Of a stretch of 64,000 nt of DNA, positions 53,382-62,610 are shown one piece after another (the first letter of the stretch is position 1; every line of letters starts with the position of its first letter). Below the pieces are notes generated by a model. That model saw nothing but the letters and a program-made list of their open reading frames with translations, made no database searches and was not told where the DNA came from. The position numbers and the translations under genes are program-made. The DNA comes from Stenotrophomonas maltophilia (GTDB lineage: Bacteria; Pseudomonadota; Gammaproteobacteria; Xanthomonadales; Xanthomonadaceae). The stretch is from assembly GCF_900186865.1 (NCBI RefSeq), contig NZ_LT906480.1:762001-826000 (forward strand), read 5' to 3'.

Positions 53382-54172
53382 AGGCTTACCTGGACCTGCT
53401 CTCGCATGTGCTCGAGCACGGCGCCGAGAAGAGCGACCGCACCGGCACCGGTACCCGCAGCGTGTTCGGCTGGCAGATGCGTTTCAACCTGGCCGACGGC
53501 TTCCCGCTGGTCACCACCAAGAAGCTGCACCTGCGCTCGATCATCCACGAGCTGCTGTGGTTCCTGAAGGGCGACACCAACATCGGCTACCTGAAGGACA
53601 ACCAGGTGCGGATCTGGGACGAGTGGGCCGACGAGAACGGCGATCTCGGCCCGGTGTACGGCAAGCAGTGGCGCAGCTGGGCCACCGCCGATGGCCGTGA
53701 GATCGATCAGATGCAGTGGCTGGTCGACGAGATCAAGCGCAACCCCGATTCGCGGCGGCTGGTGGTCAGCGCCTGGAACGTGGGCGAGCTTTCGCAGATG
53801 GCGCTGATGCCGTGCCACAACCTGTTCCAGTTCTACGTGGTGGACGGCAAGCTCAGCTGCCAGCTGTACCAGCGCAGCGGCGACATCTTCCTCGGCGTGC
53901 CGTTCAACATCGCCAGCTACGCGCTGCTGACCCACATGGTGGCGCAGGCCACCGGCCTGGGCGTGGGCGATTTCGTGCATACGCTGGGCGACGCGCACCT
54001 GTATTCGAACCACTTCGAGCAGGCGCGCGAGCAGCTGTCGCGTGAACCGCGCGCGCTGCCCCAGCTGTGGTTGAACCCGGAGGTGACCGACCTGTTCGGC
54101 TTCCAGTTCGACGACATCCGCATCGACGGTTACGACCCGCATCCGGCGATCAAGGCGCCGGTGGCGGTATGA
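53378..54172 (+). CDS. thyA: Thymidylate synthase
   Basis: ThyA methylates dUMP to dTMP with methylene-THF, yielding DHF. It is 264 aa, as in E. coli, and the catalytic cysteine is Cys146 in [13 protein letters not shown]. Also present: [47 protein letters not shown] and the C-terminal [19 protein letters not shown] that closes the active site. The start at 53378 is embedded in the lgt end; the stop overlaps folA by ATGA, so the DHF produced is recycled by the next gene's product. Confidence 0.98.
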   Translation: MKAYLDLLSHVLEHGAEKSDRTGTGTRSVFGWQMRFNLADGFPLVTTKKLHLRSIIHELLWFLKGDTNIGYLKDNQVRIWDEWADENGDLGPVYGKQWRSWATADGREIDQMQWLVDEIKRNPDSRRLVVSAWNVGELSQMALMPCHNLFQFYVVDGKLSCQLYQRSGDIFLGVPFNIASYALLTHMVAQATGLGVGDFVHTLGDAHLYSNHFEQAREQLSREPRALPQLWLNPEVTDLFGFQFDDIRIDGYDPHPAIKAPVAV

Positions 54173-54669
54173 GCGCCCTGAAGCTGTCGATGATCGTGGC
54201 GCTGGACCGCAACCGTGGCATCGGCCAGGGCAATGCCATGCCCTGGCACCTGCCGGATGACTTCAAGCACTTCAAGGCGCTCACCCTGGGCAAGCCGATC
54301 CTGATGGGGCGCAAGACGGCCGAGTCGATCGGCCGCGTGCTGCCGGGGCGGACCAACCTGGTGCTGACCCGCAGCGGCCAGGTGCCGTTCGAGGGCATGC
54401 GTGCGGTGGCGTCGCTGGACGAGGCGAAGGCGATTGCCGAAGGCGAGGGCGCCAGCGAGCTGTGCATCATCGGCGGCGGCGAGATCTTCCACCAGTTACT
54501 GGACCAGGCCAGTGACCTGTACCTGACCTGGGTGGATGCCGAAATCCCCGCCGATACCCATTTCCCCGAAGTCGACATGCAGGACTGGCGGGAAGTGAGC
54601 AGCGAGCCGCACCCGGCCGACGAACGCCATGCCTACGCGTTCCGCTTCGCGCACTACGTGCGCCGCTGA
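54169..54669 (+). CDS. folA: Dihydrofolate reductase
   Basis: FolA reduces DHF to THF with NADPH and is the trimethoprim target. The 166-aa product begins [19 protein letters not shown] at 54169 (overlap with thyA). Canonical motifs: [17 protein letters not shown] (Asp for proton donation in LPDDFK), [42 protein letters not shown] in parts ([12 protein letters not shown]). Length and fold are chromosomal type; nothing suggests an acquired resistance allele. It ends the lgt-thyA-folA unit. Confidence 0.97.
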   Translation: MSALKLSMIVALDRNRGIGQGNAMPWHLPDDFKHFKALTLGKPILMGRKTAESIGRVLPGRTNLVLTRSGQVPFEGMRAVASLDEAKAIAEGEGASELCIIGGGEIFHQLLDQASDLYLTWVDAEIPADTHFPEVDMQDWREVSSEPHPADERHAYAFRFAHYVRR

Positions 54670-54712
54670 TCGCGCAAGTACCAACGAAAACACCGACGGG
54701 GATGTCGACGGG

Positions 54713-54798
54713 GTAGAGCCGACTGTTGGTCGACTGCTCTCGGCGGTCACCCGAAAAACCCACGCTGCGCGCGATAGTCGACTGACAGTCGACTCTAC
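54713..54798. repeat. Paired SMAG palindromes (GTCGAC type) with a stop codon
   Basis: GTAGAGCCGACTG at one end and CAGTCGACTCTAC at the other. The complementary TAG (54795-54797) is the stop codon of the DUF1287 gene. It separates the convergent folA and DUF1287 genes. Confidence 0.82.
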
Positions 54799-55457
54799 CT
54801 GGGCTGTCGCTGCGGCATCCGGTAATGCCCGATGATGGCGTGCTGGAACAACAGGTTCTCTTCGCGCGTGCCGCGCGCGATGTTGTGCAGCACCAGCGGC
54901 GTGCCATTGGCCAGCCGCCGGTCGGAGACGATGCCCACGTGCAGCAGGCCGTTGCCGTTGAGCTTCCAGGCGACGATGTCGCCGGCCGCATAGTCGGTGG
55001 CGGCGGCCGTGATCGGTTGCTGCCAGCCCTGCCGTTCGAACCAGCGCATCAGGTTCGGCACACGGCGATGATCGATGTTGCGGTCCGGCCGTGACAGGCC
55101 CCAGATCGCGGGATAGGCACTGAAATTGCCGCGCATGTCTTCATGCACGCGCGCCTGCAGGTCCAGGCCCTGGCTGCGCAGGGCACGCACCACCACGTCG
55201 GTGCACACGCCGCGATCAACCGGAACGTCGCCGCCGGGATAGGCCAGCACCTGATGCGTAGGGTCGTAGCGGGTGGTGACGCCGACCTGTGCGCGCGCCG
55301 CTGCCACCAGCGGCGGCGAAGGCGCCTGCGGTTGCGATGGCGTGAGGCCGGCGTTTCCGCCGTCGGCGGGGGCCGGGGCCGAAGAGGGCTGGCAGCCGCT
55401 GGCCAGGGCCACCGTCAGCAGCAGCACCGTCCATGGTGCCCCACCGCGCCGCGTCAT
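54795..55457 (-). CDS. DUF1287 domain lipoprotein
   Basis: A 220-aa exported protein with a lipoprotein-like signal (VLLLTVALASGC, Cys near residue 22) and a Pro/Ala-rich spacer. The DUF1287 domain follows, of the NlpC/P60-like peptidase class: PVDRGVCTDVVVRALRSQG (Cys as the likely nucleophile), AAGDIVAWKLNGNGLLHVGIVS (His). Related proteins act on cell-wall peptides. The start at 55457 overlaps the apaH stop (ATGA), so it is the last gene of the long minus-strand unit. The 433-aa ORF from 56096 is an apaH shadow. The stop TAG is in an SMAG end. Confidence 0.85.
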   Translation of the reverse strand: MTRRGGAPWTVLLLTVALASGCQPSSAPAPADGGNAGLTPSQPQAPSPPLVAAARAQVGVTTRYDPTHQVLAYPGGDVPVDRGVCTDVVVRALRSQGLDLQARVHEDMRGNFSAYPAIWGLSRPDRNIDHRRVPNLMRWFERQGWQQPITAAATDYAAGDIVAWKLNGNGLLHVGIVSDRRLANGTPLVLHNIARGTREENLLFQHAIIGHYRMPQRQPR

Positions 55458-56479
55458 GCCTGCGGCGGGGGACTGTTGCTGCCGGGGCCCGCAGAGCCAC
55501 CACCCGCGCCGCCGCCACGGCGACGACGACGGCGTGGGCCGCGGTTGCCCGGGTTGGCGGCCGGGGTGTTGCCGCCGCCCTGTTCCTTGCCCTGCGCCGA
55601 TGCCGCCGGGCGCTCGTGCGCCGGTCGCGCTGGCGGGCGTGCGTTGGGCACGGGTGCGGGGACATCGCGGCCCGGCACCTGCACCACGCGCAGTTCGTCG
55701 GTATCGAGCTGGATCGCGGTCAGCTTGCCGCCCCAGACTGCGCCGGTGTCGATGGCATGCACGCCCTGGGTGATGGTCAGGCCCAGCGCCGACCAGTGGC
55801 CGCAGACGATCTTCAGGTCGCGCTCGACCCGGCCCGGCACTTCGAACCAGGGGTACAGTCCCTGTTCCTGCGTGCCCGGCGTGCCCTTGTCCTCGATGCC
55901 GATGCGCCCGCGCGGAGTGCAGTAGCGCATGCGGGTGAGCACATTGATGATCGCGCGTGAACGGTCGTAGCCGGACAGGTTCGGTGCCCAGCTCGGCTTG
56001 TCGCCGTACATGTTGCGGAACAGCTTGCGGTAGCCGGCACCGTGCAGTTGCGCCTCGACCTCGGCGGCATGCTTTTCGGCCATCTGCGTGGTCCACTTCG
56101 GCGCCAGGCCGGCGTGCACCATCATCCAGCCCAGCTCGCGGTCCACGTGCACCAGCTTCTGCAGGCGCAGCCAGTCCAGTAGTTCGTCGCGGTCCTCGGC
56201 CTGCACGATGCGCAGCAGGTCCGGGTTGACCTTGCGCTGTTCCTCTTCGGTGCGTGCACCGACGGCCAGCAGCGAAAGGTCATGGTTGCCCAGCACCACC
56301 ACGCTGTGCTCGCGCAGCGAATGCACCAGCCGCAGCGTTTCCAGCGACTGGCCACCGCGGTTGACCAGGTCGCCGCAGAACCACAGGGTGTCCTGCGCCG
56401 GGTCGAAGCGGATCTTCTCCAGCAGCCGCTGGGTGACGTCATAGCAGCCCTGCAGGTCGCCGATCGCCCACACACTCAT
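55454..56479 (-). CDS. apaH: Bis(5'-nucleosyl)-tetraphosphatase, symmetrical (ApaH), with a basic Gly-rich tail
   Basis: ApaH cleaves Ap4A to two ADP and removes Np4 caps from RNA. Residues 1-278 match the family (E. coli 280 aa): AIGDLQGCYDVTQRLL, FCGDLVNRGGQSLETL, VLGNHDLSLLAVG, MMVHAGLAP and VCGHWSALG, the metal-binding phosphoesterase signature. An additional ~63 residues follow, rich in Pro/Ala and containing PRRRRRRGGGAGGGS, resembling a low-complexity RNA-binding tail. It lies in the lptD-surA-pdxA-rsmA-apaG-apaH cluster, 16 bases after apaG and overlapping the DUF1287 gene. Confidence 0.95.
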   Translation of the reverse strand: MSVWAIGDLQGCYDVTQRLLEKIRFDPAQDTLWFCGDLVNRGGQSLETLRLVHSLREHSVVVLGNHDLSLLAVGARTEEEQRKVNPDLLRIVQAEDRDELLDWLRLQKLVHVDRELGWMMVHAGLAPKWTTQMAEKHAAEVEAQLHGAGYRKLFRNMYGDKPSWAPNLSGYDRSRAIINVLTRMRYCTPRGRIGIEDKGTPGTQEQGLYPWFEVPGRVERDLKIVCGHWSALGLTITQGVHAIDTGAVWGGKLTAIQLDTDELRVVQVPGRDVPAPVPNARPPARPAHERPAASAQGKEQGGGNTPAANPGNRGPRRRRRRGGGAGGGSAGPGSNSPPPQA

Positions 56480-56494
56480 CGTCCGGCCTCCGTG

Positions 56495-56878
56495 TCAGTG
56501 CAGGGTACGCGGGATGGCCAGCACGAAAGGTGCGACCGGCGCGGCAAATTCGGTGCCGTCGTCGGCGACCATGTCGTAGTGGCCCTGCATGGTCCCGTGA
56601 TCGGTCCCCAGCATGACACCGGACGTGTAATGGAAGTCTTCACCGGGACGCAGGCGTGGCTGCTCGCCGATCACCCCGTCGCCATCGACATGCTCGACGC
56701 GGCCGTTGGCATCGGTGATGCGCCAGTGGCGTGCGACCAGGCGCGCGGCAACACGCCCCTGGTTGTGGATGCGGATCGTGTAGGCGAACGCATAGCGTCC
56801 GTCTTCCGGCGCGGATTGATCGTCGAGGAAGCGCGGTGCGACTTCGACGGAGATGGCGTAAACGTCAGCGTCTTCCAT
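56495..56878 (-). CDS. apaG: ApaG (Co2+/Mg2+ efflux protein ApaG)
   Basis: A 127-aa beta-sandwich (ApaG/DUF525 fold). The start at 56878 ([13 protein letters not shown]) is the typical one, 14 bases from the rsmA stop. Family blocks: [24 protein letters not shown], cited in parts ([22 protein letters not shown]), [20 protein letters not shown] and [17 protein letters not shown]. The biochemical role is uncertain; despite the name, pyrophosphate-containing ligands have been reported. Synteny with rsmA and apaH is universal in proteobacteria. Confidence 0.95.
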   Translation of the reverse strand: MEDADVYAISVEVAPRFLDDQSAPEDGRYAFAYTIRIHNQGRVAARLVARHWRITDANGRVEHVDGDGVIGEQPRLRPGEDFHYTSGVMLGTDHGTMQGHYDMVADDGTEFAAPVAPFVLAIPRTLH

Positions 56879-56891
56879 ACCGGCAGTGTAA

Positions 56892-57695
56892 TCAGGAGGC
56901 ATTGGCCAAAGCGATGAATTCGGCCACGTCCAGCTGTTCGGCGCGGGCATCGGGACGCACGCCGGCGGCAACGAACTGTTCGGCGGACACCACGTTGTTC
57001 AGAGCGTTGCGCAGGGTCTTGCGGCGCTGCCCGAAGGCGGCCTTGACCACCTCGGCGAAACGCTTGTGGTCGTTGATGTTGATCGTGGCCGGGTCACGCG
57101 GCACCAGCCGCACCACGGCCGAATCGACCTTCGGCGGCGGCCGGAACGCGCCCGGCGGCACCACGAACAGCGAGGTCACCTGGCAGTAGGCCTGCAGCAT
57201 CACGCTGAGCCGGCCGTACACCTTGCTGCCGGGGCCGGCGGCCATGCGGTCGACCACTTCCTTCTGCAGCATGAAATGCATGTCGCGGATCACCGCGGCA
57301 TGTTCCAGTGCATGGAACAGGATCGGCGAGGAGATGTTGTAGGGCAGGTTGCCGACCAGGCGGATCGGCTGGCCGGCGGCCAGCTCGGTGAAGTCCACGC
57401 GCAGCACGTCGCGGTGGACGATGGTCAGCTCGCCCAGCGGCTCGGCGGCGGCGGTCAGCGGCGCGATCAGGTCACGGTCGAACTCGATCACCGTCAGTTT
57501 CGGATGCACGCGCAGCAGCGGCAGCGTGATCGCGCCCTGGCCGGGACCGATCTCGACCAGGCGGTCACCGTCTTTCGGGTTGACCGCCATCACGATCTTG
57601 TCGATGTAGTGGCGGTCGGCCAGGAAATGCTGGCCAAGCTGCTTCTTGGCCGGGGCGGTGAACACCGGGCCGGAGAGGGAATGCGGGGAATTCAT
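56892..57695 (-). CDS. rsmA: 16S rRNA (A1518/A1519-N6)-dimethyltransferase RsmA (KsgA)
   Basis: RsmA dimethylates two adjacent adenines in the helix 45 loop of 16S rRNA, a checkpoint for 30S maturation. The 267-aa product: [32 protein letters not shown] (SAM site), [26 protein letters not shown] (NLPY catalytic motif), [33 protein letters not shown]. Its ATG at 57695 overlaps the pdxA stop by four bases (ATGA). The longer ORF to 58583 is a pdxA shadow. Confidence 0.97.
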   Translation of the reverse strand: MNSPHSLSGPVFTAPAKKQLGQHFLADRHYIDKIVMAVNPKDGDRLVEIGPGQGAITLPLLRVHPKLTVIEFDRDLIAPLTAAAEPLGELTIVHRDVLRVDFTELAAGQPIRLVGNLPYNISSPILFHALEHAAVIRDMHFMLQKEVVDRMAAGPGSKVYGRLSVMLQAYCQVTSLFVVPPGAFRPPPKVDSAVVRLVPRDPATININDHKRFAEVVKAAFGQRRKTLRNALNNVVSAEQFVAAGVRPDARAEQLDVAEFIALANAS

Positions 57696-58672
57696 GCGCT
57701 CAGTGTACGTTGCCGCGCAAGCTGCGCACACAACGTCGTTGCCGCCTGCAGGCTGGAAGGATCGGCAACGCCACGGCCGGCAAGGTCCAGCGCGGTGCCG
57801 TGGTCCACTGCAACGCGTGGGTAGGGCAGGCCCAGGGTCAGGTTCACCGCCTGCTCGAAGCCCGAGTACTTCAGCACCGGCAGGCCCTGGTCGTGGTACA
57901 TCGCCAGCACGGTGTCGAAGCCGGCCAGCTTGGCCGGCAGGAAGGCGGTATCGGCTGGCAGCGGCCCGATCAGGTCCATGCCCTCCGCGCGCAGGCGCTG
58001 CAGCAGCGGGATGACCAGGTCCAGTTCCTCGCGGCCCAGATGGCCGTCTTCGCCGGAGTGCGGGTTCAGGCCGAGCACGGCGATGCGTGGCGCGGGCAGG
58101 CCGAACTCGCGGCGCAGCGCGGCGTGCACGGTGCGAAGGGTGTGTTCCAGGCTGGGCGTGGTGATCGCGTCGGCCACCTCGCGCAGTGGCAGGTGGGTGG
58201 TGGCCAGGGCCACGCGCACGATGTGGTTGGCCAGCATCATCACCACCTTCACCCCAGCCTGGTCGGCCAGCAGTTCGGTGGTGCCGCTGTAGGCGATGCC
58301 GCCTTCGTTGATTACGGCCTTGTGCACCGGGCCGGTCACCACGCCGTGCAGTTCGCCTGACAGGCAGGCCTGGCCGGCACCGAGCAGGGCGCCGATGACC
58401 GCGCCGGCATTGGCCGGATCGGCCTGGCCGAAACGGCTCGGGGTGGCATTGGCCACCACGCGCAGGCGCAGGTCGCCGGGGACGCGCGCTTCGGCACCCT
58501 CGGGCAACAGTTGCAGCGGCAGGTTCAGCGCGGCCGCGGCCGCGCGCAGGGTGTCCGGGTCGGCGAAGGCCAGCAGCCGGCAATCTTCACGCGGCTGCTG
58601 GACGAGGCGGACGCACAGCTCCGGGCCGATCCCGGCGGGCTCGCCCGGTACCAGAGCGAGCTCGGGGCGCAT
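57692..58672 (-). CDS. pdxA: 4-hydroxythreonine-4-phosphate dehydrogenase (PdxA)
   Basis: PdxA oxidises 4-phosphohydroxy-threonine in vitamin B6 synthesis. The 326-aa product starts MRPELALVPGEPAGIGPEL, the usual PdxA N-terminus (GEPAGIGPE). Others: VTGPVHKAVINEGGIAYSGTTE (His and metal site), VALATTHLPLREVADAI (second metal His), GLNPHSGEDGHLGREEL and AMYHDQGLPVLKYSGFEQAVNL, in which the final His coordinates the metal. It follows surA by three bases and overlaps rsmA. Intact and normal in length. Confidence 0.97.
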   Translation of the reverse strand: MRPELALVPGEPAGIGPELCVRLVQQPREDCRLLAFADPDTLRAAAAALNLPLQLLPEGAEARVPGDLRLRVVANATPSRFGQADPANAGAVIGALLGAGQACLSGELHGVVTGPVHKAVINEGGIAYSGTTELLADQAGVKVVMMLANHIVRVALATTHLPLREVADAITTPSLEHTLRTVHAALRREFGLPAPRIAVLGLNPHSGEDGHLGREELDLVIPLLQRLRAEGMDLIGPLPADTAFLPAKLAGFDTVLAMYHDQGLPVLKYSGFEQAVNLTLGLPYPRVAVDHGTALDLAGRGVADPSSLQAATTLCAQLARQRTLSA

Positions 58673-58675
58673 CGA

Positions 58676-60019
58676 TCAGGACTGCGGCGGCGTGGCGGTG
58701 TTTTCCGCGCGGTCGCCACTGCGGAAGCTGACGTAGGCTTCGCCGCGCAGTTCCTGCAGGAAGCGGTTGTACTCGTCTTCCAGCTTGCGGCGGCCAATGG
58801 TCTCGCGGACCTGGGCACGCTGGTTGTCGTTGGTCACGTCGGTCTGGCGAGTGGCCACGCGCTGCAGGATGTGCCAACCGGCATCGGTGCGGAACGGCTG
58901 GCTGACGCCGCCGTCCTGGATGGCGGCCACCTGCTGGCCAAAGGCCGGACCGAACGCATCGGCCGGGAACCAGCCCAGATCGCCGCCCTGGCCCTTGCTG
59001 TTGTTGTCCTCGGAGGACTCCTTGGCCACGGTTTCGAAGTCCGCGCCACCGGCAATGCGGGCACGCAGGGTATCGATCTTGGCTTTGGCGGCCGCGTCGG
59101 TCTGATGATCGTCCACGCGCACCAGGATGTGGCGACCGTGGTACTCGGTGACGGTGCTGGCGCCAGCGGTGGCGCTGGCATCACGCACTTCCACCAGCTT
59201 CAACAGCTGGAAGCCGCTGGGGCCACGGATCGGGCCGACCACTTCGCCGGGCTTCATCTTTTCCATCATCTGCGCGAAGGCCTGCGGGATTTCATCCAGG
59301 CTGCGCCAGCCCAGGTCGCCGCCTTCCAGCGCATTGGGGCTGTCGGAATAGCGCACGGCCGCCGCGTTGAAGTCCAGCTCGCCCTTGTCCAGCAGGGCCT
59401 TGACGCCATCGGCCTTCTTCTGGCCGGTGGCGATCTGGTCGGCGTTGGCGCCGTCCGGCAACGCGACCAGGATGTGCGCCAGGTGATACTGGTTGCCTAC
59501 CGTGGCCTGCTGCTTCAGCGCGGCATCGACTTCACCCTCGCTGACGCTGATGCGGCTCTGCGCGAAGCTCTGGCGCAGGCGCTGCACGGTGATCTCATCA
59601 CGCACCGATGCGCGGAAATCGTTGAAATCGATGCCGTCGTGGGCCAGGCGCTGGCGCAGGGCGTCCAGGTTCGAACCGTTCTGCTGGGCGATGGAGTTCA
59701 TCGCCTGGTTCAGCTCCTGGTCGCTGACACGGATGCCGCTGCCCTGGGCGCGGGCCACCTGCAGCTTGACCAGCACCAGGCGCTCGAGCACCTGGCGGCT
59801 GAGCACGTCTTCCGGCGGCAGCTGGTTCTCCCGTCCGGCGTACTGCGCCTTGATGTTGGCGATCGCACGCTGGAGCTCGCTCTGCAGGATCACGTCCTCA
59901 TCGACGACGGCGGCGATGCGGTCGAGCGGCTGCGCCTCCTGGGCAAGCACCTGCAGGGGGGCGGACACGCTGGACACCGCCAGCAGCGAGGCGAGTAGAA
60001 CGGGGAAGCGCTTGGTCAT
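58676..60019 (-). CDS. surA: Periplasmic chaperone and peptidyl-prolyl isomerase SurA
   Basis: SurA escorts outer-membrane proteins, including LptD, through the periplasm. A 447-aa product has a signal peptide (LLASLLAVSSVSAPLQVLAQ), an N-terminal chaperone domain (DRIAAVVDEDVILQSELQRA), and two parvulin domains, at about residues 175-275 (HLAHILVALPDG, GGDLGWRSLDEIPQAF) and 285-395 (HGRHILVRVDD, QGGDLGWFPADAFGPAF), followed by the C-terminal helix. The gene overlaps the lptD stop by four bases, so the chaperone and its main client are translated in sequence. Confidence 0.97.
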   Translation of the reverse strand: MTKRFPVLLASLLAVSSVSAPLQVLAQEAQPLDRIAAVVDEDVILQSELQRAIANIKAQYAGRENQLPPEDVLSRQVLERLVLVKLQVARAQGSGIRVSDQELNQAMNSIAQQNGSNLDALRQRLAHDGIDFNDFRASVRDEITVQRLRQSFAQSRISVSEGEVDAALKQQATVGNQYHLAHILVALPDGANADQIATGQKKADGVKALLDKGELDFNAAAVRYSDSPNALEGGDLGWRSLDEIPQAFAQMMEKMKPGEVVGPIRGPSGFQLLKLVEVRDASATAGASTVTEYHGRHILVRVDDHQTDAAAKAKIDTLRARIAGGADFETVAKESSEDNNSKGQGGDLGWFPADAFGPAFGQQVAAIQDGGVSQPFRTDAGWHILQRVATRQTDVTNDNQRAQVRETIGRRKLEDEYNRFLQELRGEAYVSFRSGDRAENTATPPQS

Positions 60020-62610
60020 GGGATCAGGTTCGGATCGTAGTCATCGCGGGTCGCCCCGGTGTTGCTGGGCGGCACGAGATAGAGGTCGTCGCGGTTGTAG
60101 CCGAGGATAGCACGGCGCAGAGTGCGGTCCGTGTCCTGGCCGATGGAGCTCAGGCCCTTCAGGACGAACTCCACCTGGATGGAGTTGTTCATCTCGCCTT
60201 CGCGATTGCGGACATAGCGGCGGCCGACCACACGCACGGCCAAGCAGCAGCTGTCCCACTGGACACCGCCGATGATTTCCAGCGGCTCCTTGTCCTGCAG
60301 CGAGTAGTAATAGCGGCCGACCAGGCTCCAACGCGCATTCAGCGGGTACAGGAACGACAGGTCGGCCTGCTCCAGCGGGGTGCGGTCATGCTTGTTGGCA
60401 CCGGGCAGAGCACCGGCATTGATGCGGTAGCGGTAGCTCAGGTTGACCACGCCGTCGTTGGGCATCAGGTAACGGGCACGGACGCTGGCCAGATCCTCGC
60501 GCTTGTACTTCGGGTCCCACTGGTAGGTGGCGCCCAGGGTCCAGCGGTCGTTGATCATGTAGTTGCCGTCGGCGATCCAGGCCGACTTGCCCTTTTCCAC
60601 CGGGGCGCCGCCGGGGGTGGTGGTCACCCGCGACTCATCGAAGTACTGGATCTGGCCGATCGAGGCCGAGAAACGTTCCTTGCCGGTGGTCTGGTCGATG
60701 AACCGGGTGCTCACCGCCAGGGTCAGCTGGTTGGCGTCGTTCTGGCGGTCGGCGCCGGTGTAGCGCGAGTCGCGGAACAGCTGGCCCCAGCTGAAGGTGA
60801 AGTCACGGGTGTCGAAGATCGGCAGCTCGTCCTGGTTGCGGTACGGCGTGCGCAGGTAGAACAGGCGCGGTTCCAGGGTCTGCAGGAACGACTTGCCGCG
60901 GATGCTGGTTTCGCGATCGAAGAACAGGCCGGCGTCGATGCTGCCGATCGGCAGGCTGCGGCTGGGCGAGGTATTGCCGCGCAGCTGCTCGGGCGTGGCC
61001 GTGTTCGGGTCGATGCCCTGCGAACTCAGGATCTGGGCCTGGATGCCTCTCACACCATCCACCAGGCCTCGGTCCAGCTGATAGGCGGTGTAACGGTAGG
61101 CCAGGGTCGGGGTCACATACCAGGCCGCGCCGCTGATCGGGAATGACACATACGGCTTCACGTCCAATCGCGAACCGCCGCTGACACCGACGCCGTCGGT
61201 CCACTGCACTCCGTTGCGGGTGTACTGCAGATCCTTACCGGTGCCGACGGCGTTCTTGAAGTTGATGTCGTCGTGGGTGAAGCGCACCGCTTCGGCGTAG
61301 ATGCCGGCTTCCAGCCAGGGCCGGACCGGCTTGTCCCAGTTGAAGTACAGGCGTGGCTGGCGGTTGTAGGGCAGGGCGCGCTCGTCGAGCGTGTAGTCGG
61401 TCAGCTGCCAGCGGTCGGCCATGATGCCGGCCGTCCAGTTCGTGCCGGTGCCATACAGGCCCACCGTGCTCTGCAGGTTGGAGGCGGTCACCCCCACCAG
61501 GCGGTTGGCGAAATCCTCGACATAGCGCTCGTCGCTGACCCAGGCCAGGTTGGCGCGGGCCTGCCAGTGGCTGTCCACGTTGTGGTAGCCGGTGAACATC
61601 ACCCGGCCGCGGTCACGGTCACGCAGGCGGTCGTTGGGCATGAACGAGGTCAACACCTCGCCGCGGCCGCCGTTGTAGAGGTAGCGGAACTCGTTGTCGA
61701 GCAGCAGGCCGCGCCGGCTCATGTAGCGCGGGGTCAGCGTGTCGTCGTAGTTCGGCGCCAGGTTGAAGTAGATCGGCTGGGCGTAGTCGAAGCCGTTGCG
61801 CCCGGACATGCCCAGCTGCGGGAACAGCAGGCCGGTCTTGCGGCGGTCATCGATCGGGAACTTGAAGTACGGCGCCCACAGCACCGGCACCTTGCCGATG
61901 CGCAGCACGGCGTTGCGCGCGGTGCCGAAGCCCTCGTCGTTGTCCACTTCGATCTGCGGCGCAGACAGCTTCCACACCGGCTGCGAGGGGTCGCAGGTGG
62001 TGTAGGTGGAGCGGTGCATCTGGCCGACCGCACCCTGCAGGTCGACCGACTCGGCATCACCGTTGCCCCGGCGCGACACCAGCTGGTACTTGATGTCGGA
62101 GATCTTGTGGGTATCGCTTTCCTGGTTGCCTTCGGCACGCTTGGCGACCATCCGGATCGACCCGTCCTGGTAGCGGACATTGCCGTCGGCGATGTAGTTG
62201 CCGGTCTCGGTGTCGAAGCTGAGCTTGTCGGTACCGACGAACTGGTCACCCCGGCGCAGCGCCACGTTGCCCTCGTACTGCGGCACGGTGGTGGTGCCCA
62301 GCAGCTGGTCACCCTCGATGTCGGTCGGCTGCTGCTCGCGGGCGGCCGCGGCGGCAGCCTTGTCCTGGGCCGGAACCGGGGTGGGGGCGTCAGTGAACGC
62401 GGGAATGACGTCGGTGGCCGGGCACAGGCCCCAGTTGAGCGGCTTTTCATCGGCCATCGCCGGCAGGCTGATGGCGATGCTCAGAGGCAGGGGAAGCAGG
62501 CGGAGGGCTCGGCGCACGCGGTTCGGATTCGGGCGAAAACGGACGGTAGCTTGCCCCATCCCTTGCATAGGGGCAATGAAGGACGCCGGAGCCTGCCGGT
62601 TCGGGTTCAT
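60016..62610 (-). CDS. lptD: LPS-assembly protein LptD (outer-membrane translocon)
   Basis: LptD, plugged by LptE, inserts LPS into the outer leaflet. The mature part has an N-terminal OstA/jellyroll domain (about 60-260 of the mature protein; DFETETGNYIADGNVRYQ-like FDTETGNYIADGNVRYQDGS) and a 26-strand barrel ending PPSNTGATRDDYDPNLIP. Paired cysteines include WGLCPATD and TYTTCDPSQPVW, plus the late WDSCCLAVRVVGRRYV, the expected disulfide partners. Start uncertain: ATG 62610 overlaps the upstream gene (ATGA) but gives a 31-residue leader before the signal peptide, while GTG 62517 (VRRALRLLPLPLSIAI) fits the signal peptide directly. Confidence 0.95.
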   Translation of the reverse strand: MNPNRQAPASFIAPMQGMGQATVRFRPNPNRVRRALRLLPLPLSIAISLPAMADEKPLNWGLCPATDVIPAFTDAPTPVPAQDKAAAAAAREQQPTDIEGDQLLGTTTVPQYEGNVALRRGDQFVGTDKLSFDTETGNYIADGNVRYQDGSIRMVAKRAEGNQESDTHKISDIKYQLVSRRGNGDAESVDLQGAVGQMHRSTYTTCDPSQPVWKLSAPQIEVDNDEGFGTARNAVLRIGKVPVLWAPYFKFPIDDRRKTGLLFPQLGMSGRNGFDYAQPIYFNLAPNYDDTLTPRYMSRRGLLLDNEFRYLYNGGRGEVLTSFMPNDRLRDRDRGRVMFTGYHNVDSHWQARANLAWVSDERYVEDFANRLVGVTASNLQSTVGLYGTGTNWTAGIMADRWQLTDYTLDERALPYNRQPRLYFNWDKPVRPWLEAGIYAEAVRFTHDDINFKNAVGTGKDLQYTRNGVQWTDGVGVSGGSRLDVKPYVSFPISGAAWYVTPTLAYRYTAYQLDRGLVDGVRGIQAQILSSQGIDPNTATPEQLRGNTSPSRSLPIGSIDAGLFFDRETSIRGKSFLQTLEPRLFYLRTPYRNQDELPIFDTRDFTFSWGQLFRDSRYTGADRQNDANQLTLAVSTRFIDQTTGKERFSASIGQIQYFDESRVTTTPGGAPVEKGKSAWIADGNYMINDRWTLGATYQWDPKYKREDLASVRARYLMPNDGVVNLSYRYRINAGALPGANKHDRTPLEQADLSFLYPLNARWSLVGRYYYSLQDKEPLEIIGGVQWDSCCLAVRVVGRRYVRNREGEMNNSIQVEFVLKGLSSIGQDTDRTLRRAILGYNRDDLYLVPPSNTGATRDDYDPNLIP

